From NCBI GenBank assembly GCA_009781535.1, contig WQXX01000093.1, forward strand, positions 1 to 5,134: a DNA stretch of 5,134 nucleotides. Reading direction: 5' to 3'. The translations under genes and the position numbers were made by a program. The stretch comes from Coriobacteriia bacterium. GTDB taxonomy: Bacteria; Actinomycetota; Coriobacteriia; Coriobacteriales; UBA8131. How positions within the stretch are numbered: the stretch's first letter is position 1; each line of letters opens with the position of its first letter. This document shows, piece by piece, positions 1 to 5,134 of this stretch. The notes beneath the pieces were generated by a model that was given only the letters and a program-made list of their open reading frames with translations, searched no databases and was not told where the DNA came from.

Positions 1-1359
1 GCTGTGATACCAACAGCGCTTACCGGCATCCACTATCTTGCAGACAGCAAGCGGATATACCCCTATGGGCGTATTGGCGCGCAGGTTATCGGGGCTGTCG
101 GTTTTGATGGTTATGGTATCAGCGGTATAGAACTTGCCTACGACAGCATCCTTCGAGGCGTCAATGGCGTGCTCGTGGTCGAGCGCGGCAAGGATACTAC
201 CCCGATGGTCGGCGGCGTCCAGGAAAAGATCGTAGCTATCAATGGTCAGGATATCGTCCTTACCATTGATATCGAACTTCAGCGCTACGTAGAAAACGAG
301 CTCGAGAGGATCGCCAAAGCAGAAGACAGTGAGAATGCGAACGCTTTGGTGCTTGATGGCGCGACAGGGGAGATATTCGCTGCTGCTTCGATCCCCCTAT
401 ATGATAGGGGAAACCTTACGCAGGCGCAGGTCGATGCAGGTGCGACCACCTTGAAGTGCATCACGACTTCATTTGAGCCTGGTTCGATATTCAAGACTGC
501 AACGGCTGCCGCAGCCTTAGAAACCGCGACGGTGCGGCCCGATGACATCATCTTCTGCCCTTCAGAGCTTACGATCTATGATTACACCATACGGGACGCC
601 CGACCACGCAGCGATCAGTCGATGTCGTTTAAGACGATCCTGGTCCAGTCCTCAAACATCGGTATGAGCTTGATTGAGGAACGTATGGGCAGCAGTAAGC
701 ACGCGACGTATCTCGCAAAATACGGTTTTGGTCAGTTCACACGCATAGACTACCCTGGTGAGGCCTGTGGAATTCTGGCTGATGTGGAAAAGTGGACGCC
801 GATACAGGCAGCAAATATTTCGTTTGGGCAAGGCCTTCAGGCAAGTTCGCTGCAGATCGCCTCATTTTACGCAGCGATTGCAAATGATGGGATCTACAAC
901 CAAGCGCACTTCCTGCTTGCGTGCCCGCAGTATAACCTCTATCCGACCTATGATGCCCGCGAAATTGTTTCTTCAGATACGGTCGCAGATCTCGAGGATA
1001 TGCTCTGCGCTGTCGTCTCCGAAGGAACCGGGCGTTCAGCAGCCATCAGTGGTTTTCAGGTGGCAGGAAAGACCGGTACTGCAGAAAAGGCCTCCCCTGA
1101 AGGAGGATATGTCAAGGATGAGTACATCATCTCATTCGTTGGATATATAGCTAATTCAAATAGCAATTTGGTTTGTATCACCTCATTTGACAATCCGATC
1201 AACTCAAGCTCTAATCTGCCATCGACGTTCCTGTTTAAGACAATCATGGAGTTCAGCATTAACCGTTATATGATAGTTCCTGTCGAAAAGACGGAAGCTA
1301 CACCAGGAATTAACGCAAGCGTGGGAGTTGTTGCTGACGGAACGGGCGCTATGCGCTAA
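1..1359 (+). CDS. ftsI: Class B penicillin-binding protein, FtsI/PBP2-like peptidoglycan D,D-transpeptidase (5' partial)
   Basis: This is the C-terminal part of a septal peptidoglycan crosslinking enzyme. The reading frame is open to base 1, so the true start, the N-terminal membrane anchor and most of the N-terminal pedestal domain (roughly 130-170 residues by family length) lie upstream. The GTG at 4 is not a credible start, because homology-like sequence (YPYGRIGAQVIG..G.DG.GISGIE) begins at once. Counting from the codon at 4, the transpeptidase motifs are all present: SxxK as S161-I-F-K164 within FEPGSIFK (484-495), SxN as S216-S-N218 (649-657), and KTG at 356-358 (1069-1077). The linker DIVLTIDIELQRYVENEL marks entry into the catalytic domain. 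The protein ends about 90 residues after KTG with no PASTA domain. That fits FtsI better than PBP2x/SpoVD types, though some SpoVD-like proteins also lack PASTA. It acts at the outer face of the membrane on lipid II-derived peptides. murF follows after 40 nt, which suggests one operon. The family is certain; the paralogue name is slightly less so. Confidence 0.93.
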   Translation, partial: AVIPTALTGIHYLADSKRIYPYGRIGAQVIGAVGFDGYGISGIELAYDSILRGVNGVLVVERGKDTTPMVGGVQEKIVAINGQDIVLTIDIELQRYVENELERIAKAEDSENANALVLDGATGEIFAAASIPLYDRGNLTQAQVDAGATTLKCITTSFEPGSIFKTATAAAALETATVRPDDIIFCPSELTIYDYTIRDARPRSDQSMSFKTILVQSSNIGMSLIEERMGSSKHATYLAKYGFGQFTRIDYPGEACGILADVEKWTPIQAANISFGQGLQASSLQIASFYAAIANDGIYNQAHFLLACPQYNLYPTYDAREIVSSDTVADLEDMLCAVVSEGTGRSAAISGFQVAGKTGTAEKASPEGGYVKDEYIISFVGYIANSNSNLVCITSFDNPINSSSNLPSTFLFKTIMEFSINRYMIVPVEKTEATPGINASVGVVADGTGAMR

Positions 1360-1382
1360 AATCGTCGTGTACCATTACGAAT

Positions 1383-1387
1383 AGGAG
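1383..1387 (+). promoter_or_regulatory. Ribosome binding site of murF
   Basis: AGGAG lies 12 nt before the ATG at 1400, a little farther than the usual 5-9 nt. No better in-frame start with a closer Shine-Dalgarno sequence is visible. The protein from 1400 begins in the expected MurF manner, with the conserved D33-S34-R35 near the N-terminus, so the ATG is kept as the start. Confidence 0.6.
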
Positions 1388-1399
1388 TAACGCACACCC

Positions 1400-2833
1400 A
1401 TGCAGATAACGCCCAATCAGATAGCTCAGTTCTCTGGCGCCCGAATGATCGTCGGACCCCACGACCCAGAAAGCATCATCACCAACCTCACCTGGGATTC
1501 ACGCATTGTTTTGCCTGATGCGCTGTTCCTTGCGTTGCCCGGCGAGCGTACCGACGGCAATGACCATATAGAAGCAGCGATTGAAGCTGGGGCAGCCGTG
1601 GTCTTAGCTTCACGCGAGACAACAGCAGCCCAACAACAGGCAGCACGTGACCACGGAGCAGCTCTCCTTGAGGTTGATGAAGGAACAGGAGGCGAAGCAC
1701 TCCTGGCGCTTGCGGCAGGATATCGAGACAGTCTCACTGCTACCGTCATCGGCATCACCGGGTCAAGCGGCAAGACGACAACCAAAGATATGGTCGCCGG
1801 TGTGCTTGCCTCAGGAATGGTCACATGCGCCACCTATGGCAACTACAATAACGAGATCGGGGTTCCAGCGACGGTTCTTGACGCGGATCCTTCGACAAAA
1901 GCGCTGGTAGTCGAGATGGGCATGCAGGCTCTGGATGAGATAGCCCTCCTATGTCGAATCGCACGTCCGAGCATCGGAATCATCACGAATGTGGGCGTAG
2001 CCCATTGCGAACTGCTCGGCTCTCGGGAAAATATCGCGCGTGCGAAGGCAGAACTTGTCGAAAATCTTCCCGATGGGACTGGCATCGCAATACTGAATGG
2101 TGATGACCCTTATACCTCGTTCATCTGTCAGCTGTCTCGTGCATCGGAAAGAGGAGTCAGGACACTGTTCTATGGTCTGAGCGCCCATAACGATATCCGT
2201 GCCGCCTCTATCGAATATGATTCTGAGGGGCGTCCGAGTTTTGATTTGTGGCTGCCTGACGGTTTGAGCAGACGGGCAAAGCTCGCATTACAAGGTGAGC
2301 ATAACATCTATAATGCCTTGGCCGCCGCCGCTTGTGGACATGTCTGTGGTATCGCCGCCGACAGCATCATCAAGGCTTTGGGGTCGGCTCGCCCGGCGGC
2401 CATGCGCCAGGAGATGGTTAAGCTTTCATCGGGCGCCATCATCATCAACGACACCTATAATGCCAACCCCGACTCCATGCGGGCTGGTCTGGCGCTTCTT
2501 ACTCATATAGGCTTGTCGCACAGGCATATCGCAGTCCTTGGAGATATGTTCGAGCTTGGCGATGAGGAGGAACGTTTCCACCGGGAGGTTGGGGCCTTCG
2601 CACATATCAGCCGTATCGACCTGTTAGTGACGGTCGGCGACCTGGCGCGTCACATCGCCCAAGGAGCCCGCGACGTCGGGATGCAGGCGGAACGTATCAT
2701 CGAATGTAGCGACGTCACAGCTGCACTTGAAGCGCTTAAGCCTTTGCTCGTACAGCGCCCGGTTATTCTTGTCAAAGCGTCGCGTGGTATGCGCCTTGAG
2801 CAGATTGTCGAAGGGATAGCACAGGAATGCTGA
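1400..2833 (+). CDS. murF: UDP-N-acetylmuramoyl-tripeptide--D-alanyl-D-alanine ligase MurF
   Basis: This cytoplasmic Mur ligase uses ATP to join D-Ala-D-Ala to the UDP-MurNAc-tripeptide, completing the pentapeptide precursor that MraY uses next. At 477 residues it has normal family length and three domains. The N-terminal UDP-binding domain (about 1-105) contains D33-S-R35 and PGERTDG (47-53). The central ATPase domain (about 110-325) has the P-loop G118-ITGSSGK-T126 with K125, GNYNNEIGVP (147-156), the acidic E172 of VEMG, NVGVAH (197-202), the AKAEL lysine K216, and GEHNIYNALAAAA from 299. The C-terminal domain carries the MurF-type signature NDTYNANPDSM (350-360), LGDMFELG (380-387) and VKASRGM (458-464). 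The DTYNANP signature and GNYNNEIGVP separate it from MurE, MurD and MurC. The identity of the third residue of the accepted tripeptide cannot be read from this gene. Its stop codon overlaps the start of mraY, so the two are probably translationally coupled. Confidence 0.97.
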   Translation: MQITPNQIAQFSGARMIVGPHDPESIITNLTWDSRIVLPDALFLALPGERTDGNDHIEAAIEAGAAVVLASRETTAAQQQAARDHGAALLEVDEGTGGEALLALAAGYRDSLTATVIGITGSSGKTTTKDMVAGVLASGMVTCATYGNYNNEIGVPATVLDADPSTKALVVEMGMQALDEIALLCRIARPSIGIITNVGVAHCELLGSRENIARAKAELVENLPDGTGIAILNGDDPYTSFICQLSRASERGVRTLFYGLSAHNDIRAASIEYDSEGRPSFDLWLPDGLSRRAKLALQGEHNIYNALAAAACGHVCGIAADSIIKALGSARPAAMRQEMVKLSSGAIIINDTYNANPDSMRAGLALLTHIGLSHRHIAVLGDMFELGDEEERFHREVGAFAHISRIDLLVTVGDLARHIAQGARDVGMQAERIIECSDVTAALEALKPLLVQRPVILVKASRGMRLEQIVEGIAQEC

Positions 2834-3888
2834 CAAATACTGGCTTTTCTGAATACCCGTCCTTCCTCGTACTCCTTGCGATATGTATCTCAATGGCGCT
2901 TACGATAATCCTGCTCCCGTTCTGGATCAAGATCCTCAAAGTTCGTCAGATCGGCCAGCAGATACGCGCTGACGGGCCTGAGCGCCATCAGGTCAAACAG
3001 GGCACCCCGACGATGGGTGGGGTCATCATACTTATTGCCGTCCTTGTAACCGTGGTGGTTGTCGGCCAATACGATAAATCCTCGAACATGACCGCGCTTA
3101 TCCTGGTGACCATTGTGCTTTTGTTAACCGGCGCCATGGGTTTCATCGACGATATATCAAAAATCGTCATGGAACGCTCACTAGGTTTGCGCCCGAACGC
3201 CAAGATGATCTGCCTGACGCTCATTTCCGTGTCGTTTTGCCTGGCGGCGGTCAACCTTGTTGGCATCGAGCCTACGGTGACCATTCCATTCCTGCCGCCA
3301 ATCAACCTCGGCGTCCTGACGACGTCAATCCCGCTGGGGTCAGGCGGCAGCTTTGATATCCCCTGGCTGTATCTGGTATTCATTTTCTTGCTTATGGCGG
3401 GCATGTCCAATGCCGTCAACCTTATCGACGGGCTCGATGGTTTGGCAGGCGGAACCGTTATGATAGTGATGCTTGTTATGACGGCGATCGCATACCGTAC
3501 TGATCAACTCAACCTTGCGCTCATTGCTGCCTCCGTGGCAGGAGCCTGTGTGGGTTTCTTGTGGTTTAATGCCCCGACGGCGAGCATCTTCATGGGGGAC
3601 ACCGGCTCGCTTGCCCTTGGCGCGGCCTTTGCCGCCCTGGCAGTCCTTACCAAGACTGAAGTCGTGTCGATCGTGGTAGGCGGCATCTTTGTAATCGAGG
3701 CCCTCAGTGTGATCATCCAGGTGCTGTATTTCAAAGCCACCCACAAAAGGGTCTTTCTCATGGCGCCTTTGCATCACCATTTCGAGCAGAAAGGGTGGTC
3801 GGAATCCAAGGTGGTCATCCGCTTCTGGATCATCACTGCGCTTCTGGCAGCCATGGGATTTGGCCTTTTCTTCTCCCAAAGCCTATAA
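2827..3888 (+). CDS. mraY: Phospho-N-acetylmuramoyl-pentapeptide transferase MraY (lipid I synthase)
   Basis: This integral membrane enzyme transfers phospho-MurNAc-pentapeptide from the UDP precursor to undecaprenyl phosphate, giving lipid I on the cytoplasmic face. It has 353 residues, the usual length. Hydrophobic stretches near 11-36, 65-81, 88-107, 127-147, 179-200, 208-224, 228-250, 261-277, 281-303 and 329-349 match the ten helices of the family. Diagnostic motifs are all intact: ERHQVKQGTPTMGG (52-65), the catalytic Asp pair D108-D109 followed by K112, NLIDGLDGLAGG (198-209), FMGDTGS with D258, and PLHHHFE with H316-H318. The HHH motif and the TPTMGG segment separate it from WecA/TagO relatives. 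The ATG at 2827 lies inside the last codons of murF (ATGCTGA, 7-nt overlap), and AAGGGA at 2811-2816 sits 10 nt upstream as a fair Shine-Dalgarno sequence. Unlike many dcw clusters, murD does not follow. The next gene lies 260 nt on and looks unrelated. Confidence 0.98.
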   Translation: MLTNTGFSEYPSFLVLLAICISMALTIILLPFWIKILKVRQIGQQIRADGPERHQVKQGTPTMGGVIILIAVLVTVVVVGQYDKSSNMTALILVTIVLLLTGAMGFIDDISKIVMERSLGLRPNAKMICLTLISVSFCLAAVNLVGIEPTVTIPFLPPINLGVLTTSIPLGSGGSFDIPWLYLVFIFLLMAGMSNAVNLIDGLDGLAGGTVMIVMLVMTAIAYRTDQLNLALIAASVAGACVGFLWFNAPTASIFMGDTGSLALGAAFAALAVLTKTEVVSIVVGGIFVIEALSVIIQVLYFKATHKRVFLMAPLHHHFEQKGWSESKVVIRFWIITALLAAMGFGLFFSQSL

Positions 3889-3904
3889 AAGACGCAGGTT
3901 TTCT
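3887..3904 (+). repeat. 18-nt direct repeat, copy 1
   Basis: AAAAGACGCAGGTTTTCT begins within the last two bases of the mraY stop codon. An identical copy starts 83 nt downstream at 3970. The flanking bases of the two copies do not match, so this is not just the edge of a longer simple duplication. It has only an A4/T4 self-complementary fringe. Its function is unknown. Confidence 0.85.
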
Positions 3905-3942
3905 GTCGGACATACGCAAGCGTTCAAGCAGTCTCCCGCTAG

Positions 3943-3963
3943 GCCCCAGATCAGGTCTGGGGC
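3943..3963 (+). other. Perfect GC-rich stem-loop between the two 18-nt repeats
   Basis: GCCCCAGA (3943-3950) and TCTGGGGC (3956-3963) form an uninterrupted 8-bp stem around the 5-nt loop TCAGG. It should fold stably in RNA. Neither strand has a T-run after the stem, so it does not meet the pattern of an intrinsic terminator. It could be a transcript-end stabiliser for mraY mRNA, a protein binding site, or part of a small repeat element with the flanking 18-mers. Confidence 0.7.
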
Positions 3964-3969
3964 GACATG

Positions 3970-3987
3970 AAAAGACGCAGGTTTTCT
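3970..3987 (+). repeat. 18-nt direct repeat, copy 2
   Basis: This is an exact second copy of AAAAGACGCAGGTTTTCT, beginning 6 nt after the GC-rich hairpin. Here a preceding G extends the fringe to GAAAA/TTTTC, a weak 5-bp AU-rich stem around 8 nt. With copy 1 it brackets the hairpin. Confidence 0.85.
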
Positions 3988-4035
3988 CCAGTACACTCTG
4001 CATTGCCACCAGAAGACTGTTGCCATCGTTTCGTT

Positions 4036-4055
4036 ACGCCAAGGTGAGGCGTTTT
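4036..4055 (+). terminator. Weak terminator-like hairpin after mraY
   Basis: ACGCC (4036-4040) and GGCGT (4048-4052) can pair around a 7-nt loop, and the sequence then continues TTT before G. The stem is short and the T-run is only four bases counting the last stem base, so it would be a poor intrinsic terminator. It also overlaps the proposed -35 box at 4054. It is listed because no better terminator is seen between mraY and the next gene. Confidence 0.2.
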
Positions 4056-4083
4056 GAGGGTATCATGGTACATGGTGAATAAT
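4054..4083 (+). promoter_or_regulatory. Candidate sigma-A/sigma-70 promoter of the phospholipase C-like gene
   Basis: TTGAGG (4054-4059) and AATAAT (4078-4083) are separated by 18 nt, resembling TTGACA and TATAAT with four and five matches of six. Transcription would begin near 4090 and leave a leader of about 60 nt before the ATG at 4149. The spacer contains a near-tandem CATGGTA/CATGGTG. The placement fits a gene transcribed independently of the dcw operon, but the call rests on short motifs only. Confidence 0.4.
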
Positions 4084-4090
4084 CCGATGC

Positions 4091-4123
4091 TTCTTAGACA
4101 GAGTTGCTCAGTTCTTGGACAGA
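4091..4123 (+). repeat. Imperfect 12-nt direct repeat in the leader, 21-nt period
   Basis: TTCTTAGACAGA (4091-4102) recurs as TTCTTGGACAGA (4112-4123), with one mismatch and starts exactly 21 nt apart, about two DNA helical turns. The second copy also allows a 5-bp hairpin, GTTCT (4111-4115) with AGAAC (4121-4125). The pair lies just after the predicted -10 box and before the Shine-Dalgarno sequence. It could be a paired regulator site or a leader structure, or it may be chance. Confidence 0.5.
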
Positions 4124-4132
4124 ACAACACAT

Positions 4133-4143
4133 AGGAGAGGAGG
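4133..4143 (+). promoter_or_regulatory. Strong ribosome binding site fixing the start at 4149
   Basis: The purine-rich AGGAGAGGAGG ends 5 nt before the ATG at 4149. GGAGG at 4139-4143 is an excellent Shine-Dalgarno match, and AGGAG at 4133-4137 is a second. This decides the start: the frame is open upstream to a TTG at 4104, which has no comparable site and would add 15 residues unlike the family's N-terminus. Confidence 0.85.
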
Positions 4144-4148
4144 CGATC

Positions 4149-5093
4149 ATGCCTGCTATCATGTCGCATCATCAGTTTGGCATCGCCGTTTTGGCAAAGA
4201 AAGGCGCGGGAAGCTTTGGAACCAGAGCGGAGCGCGATGCGTTTCTGCTTGGAGCCCAGGGCCCAGACCCCTTCTTCTTTGCGACCCGAACCCCTTCGCT
4301 TGCCCGCCTGAAGCGCTTTGGGACTGGTTTGCACAGCAATTATGTCGACGAATCCATTGATATGATGCTTGAGCTCATTGATTCAACTCAGGGCACAAAA
4401 CGACTCGTTCTTGACGCGTACATGAGCGGTTATCTATGTCATTTCTCACTCGACAGTGTCGCGCACCCCTTTGTGTACTATTGGGAAGGAGCCCTTTGCG
4501 GAGCAGGCGTCCGTCGTTTGGATGAACGCGATACGCAGTTCGTACATTCACAGGTCGAGGCGGACATCGACGCCTTCTTGCTTTGGCAGATGCTTGGCAA
4601 GACCGTTGCGGATATCCGGATTACGCGTTATGCCCTGCAAGGAGGCAAGAAGGTCCTTAACCTCCTCGATCTACTCTATGCGCCTATCGGTCGTGAGCTG
4701 TATGGGCTTGAGCTGCCTTCTGACCTCTATAGCCGAAGCATACATGACACGCGTATGGTTTTCGACTTCATTCAATCGCCTTCAGGGCGCAAACGCACAC
4801 TGATTGGTCAGGTCGAGCGGGCGTTGCCTGGCCGGCGACATTCTTTGTTGCAGGCGCTTTCGATGAGGAGCGATGTATACGATCAGTGTGCGTTTGCTAA
4901 TCTCGAACACGCAGCCTGGCTTGACCCCACTATCGATAGCTATCGCACCGAATCGCTTATGGATCTGTTCGAGACAGCCGCTCAGGAAGCAGTTCTCCGC
5001 ATCGAGATGTTCCAGAACGGACAGGTGGACGCCCGGATGCTGACCAGCGGACTCGATTTTAACGGGAACTATCAAAAATCGCTTGCACTTTAG
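4149..5093 (+). CDS. Zinc-dependent phospholipase C-like metalloprotein, cytoplasmic, function unknown
   Basis: The 314-residue protein starts MPAIMSHHQFG, with no signal peptide or membrane segment, so it is probably cytosolic. Its first half resembles the zinc-dependent phospholipase C / S1-P1 nuclease fold. Candidate metal ligands occur in the family's order: H7 or H8, D40 in LGAQGPDPFFF (34-44), H62 in LHSNY, H98-x3-D102-x3-H106 in the segment GYLCHFSLDSVAHPF, and H133-x3-E137 in VHSQVEADID. Secreted Bacillus cereus PLC uses a comparable series (H14, D55, H69, H118-x3-D122, H128, H142-x3-E146). The second half (about 145-314) is mostly helical-looking with no motif I recognise, apart from a C-terminal SGLDFNG. 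Substrate and reaction are unknown; a phosphoester hydrolase is a reasonable inference. It has its own candidate promoter and a strong ribosome binding site. A 260-nt gap separates it from mraY, so it need not belong to wall synthesis. Fold assignment is fairly confident; activity is not shown. Confidence 0.8.
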   Translation: MPAIMSHHQFGIAVLAKKGAGSFGTRAERDAFLLGAQGPDPFFFATRTPSLARLKRFGTGLHSNYVDESIDMMLELIDSTQGTKRLVLDAYMSGYLCHFSLDSVAHPFVYYWEGALCGAGVRRLDERDTQFVHSQVEADIDAFLLWQMLGKTVADIRITRYALQGGKKVLNLLDLLYAPIGRELYGLELPSDLYSRSIHDTRMVFDFIQSPSGRKRTLIGQVERALPGRRHSLLQALSMRSDVYDQCAFANLEHAAWLDPTIDSYRTESLMDLFETAAQEAVLRIEMFQNGQVDARMLTSGLDFNGNYQKSLAL

Positions 5094-5112
5094 TACAGTA
5101 GTGTGCTAAAGT
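5083..5112 (+). promoter_or_regulatory. Promoter-like sequence with overlapping palindromic operator for the next gene
   Basis: TTGCAC (5083-5088) and TAAAGT (5107-5112) are 18 nt apart, with TGC just before the second box, as in an extended -10 promoter. Over the same bases lies a near-perfect inverted repeat: ACTTTAGTACA (5087-5097) pairs with TGTGCTAAAGT (5102-5112) around GTAG, 11 pairs with one G-T. The palindrome fills the spacer and covers the -10, the usual place for a repressor site. It also spans the stop codon of the preceding gene. The following bases are ATTCC, not a T-run, so it is not a standard terminator. The regulator is unknown. Confidence 0.5.
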
Positions 5113-5125
5113 ATTCCAGCGAACC

Positions 5126-5133
5126 AAAGGAAG
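5126..5133 (+). promoter_or_regulatory. Shine-Dalgarno sequence of a gene beginning beyond the window
   Basis: AAAGGAAG sits at the right edge, about 14 nt after the proposed -10 box. If transcription starts near 5119, the leader would be very short and the start codon would fall just past 5134. The gene itself cannot be seen. Confidence 0.45.
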
Positions 5134-5134
5134 C

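Noticed and set aside
3340..3879. 179-codon open frame on the minus strand inside mraY
   Set aside because: It lies wholly antisense to a well-supported mraY. Its translation is rich in charged residues, His and Gly, with no recognisable domain, and no ribosome binding site is evident.
3943..3963. GC-rich hairpin as an intrinsic terminator
   Set aside because: No T-run follows the stem on either strand; the plus-strand continuation is GACATGAAAAG. It is kept as an unexplained stem-loop instead.
3887..3987. CRISPR array
   Set aside because: There are only two short repeats, the 65-nt interval contains its own hairpin rather than a typical spacer, and no cas genes are present.
3795..4082. 95-codon plus-strand frame running from the mraY end into the gap
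   Set aside because: It starts inside mraY in another frame with no ribosome binding site, and the peptide has no family-like features. It spans the repeats and hairpin, which look non-coding.
4104..4148. Upstream TTG start for the PLC-like gene, adding 15 residues
   Set aside because: There is no Shine-Dalgarno sequence before the TTG. The ATG at 4149 has an excellent one, and its N-terminus (MPA..SHH.FG) fits the family. The extension also overlaps the repeat-bearing leader.
3951..4334. 127-codon minus-strand frame across the gap
   Set aside because: It overlaps the start of the PLC-like gene on the opposite strand, has an unstructured basic composition, and has no support from motifs or a ribosome binding site.
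5087..5112. Palindrome as a CopY/BlaI-type operator
   Set aside because: It contains TACA...TGT-like half-sites, but they are separated by four bases rather than the two expected for a TACAnnTGTA core. No regulator can be assigned from the sequence.

Overview
The window reads as a plus-strand piece of a bacterial division and cell wall (dcw) cluster followed by an unrelated metalloenzyme-like gene. Base composition is mixed, roughly half G+C by eye. The protein sequences and the late gene with the MPA..SHH.FG start and HxxxD/HxxxE motifs suggest a Gram-positive lineage. Class Coriobacteriia (Actinomycetota, Eggerthellales-like) is my best guess. That is an impression from protein style, not a computed placement.

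Layout: (1) 1-1359 is the 3' part of a class B penicillin-binding protein (FtsI/PBP2-like) carrying all three transpeptidase motifs. (2) 1400-2833 is murF, complete. (3) 2827-3888 is mraY, complete, overlapping the murF stop by 7 nt. (4) 3889-4148 is a 260-nt non-coding gap. It holds two identical 18-nt repeats flanking a perfect GC-rich hairpin, a weak terminator-like hairpin, a candidate sigma-A-type promoter, and an imperfect 12-nt direct repeat at a 21-nt period in the leader. (5) 4149-5093 is a 314-residue protein resembling the zinc-dependent phospholipase C fold, without a signal peptide. (6) 5083-5134 holds a promoter-like sequence built around a long near-perfect palindrome, then a Shine-Dalgarno sequence for a gene that starts just beyond the window.

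The first three genes act in one pathway. MurF adds D-Ala-D-Ala to finish the UDP-MurNAc-pentapeptide, MraY moves phospho-MurNAc-pentapeptide to undecaprenyl phosphate (lipid I), and the PBP crosslinks the finished peptidoglycan at the septum. They are co-directional and tightly packed, so they are probably one transcript. Two departures from the common dcw order stand out: there is no murE between ftsI and murF, and murD/ftsW/murG do not follow mraY directly.

I see no complete new system here. The observations most worth a second look are the intracellular PLC-like protein with a full set of candidate metal ligands, the repeat-hairpin-repeat block after mraY, and the palindromic operator-like promoter at the right edge.
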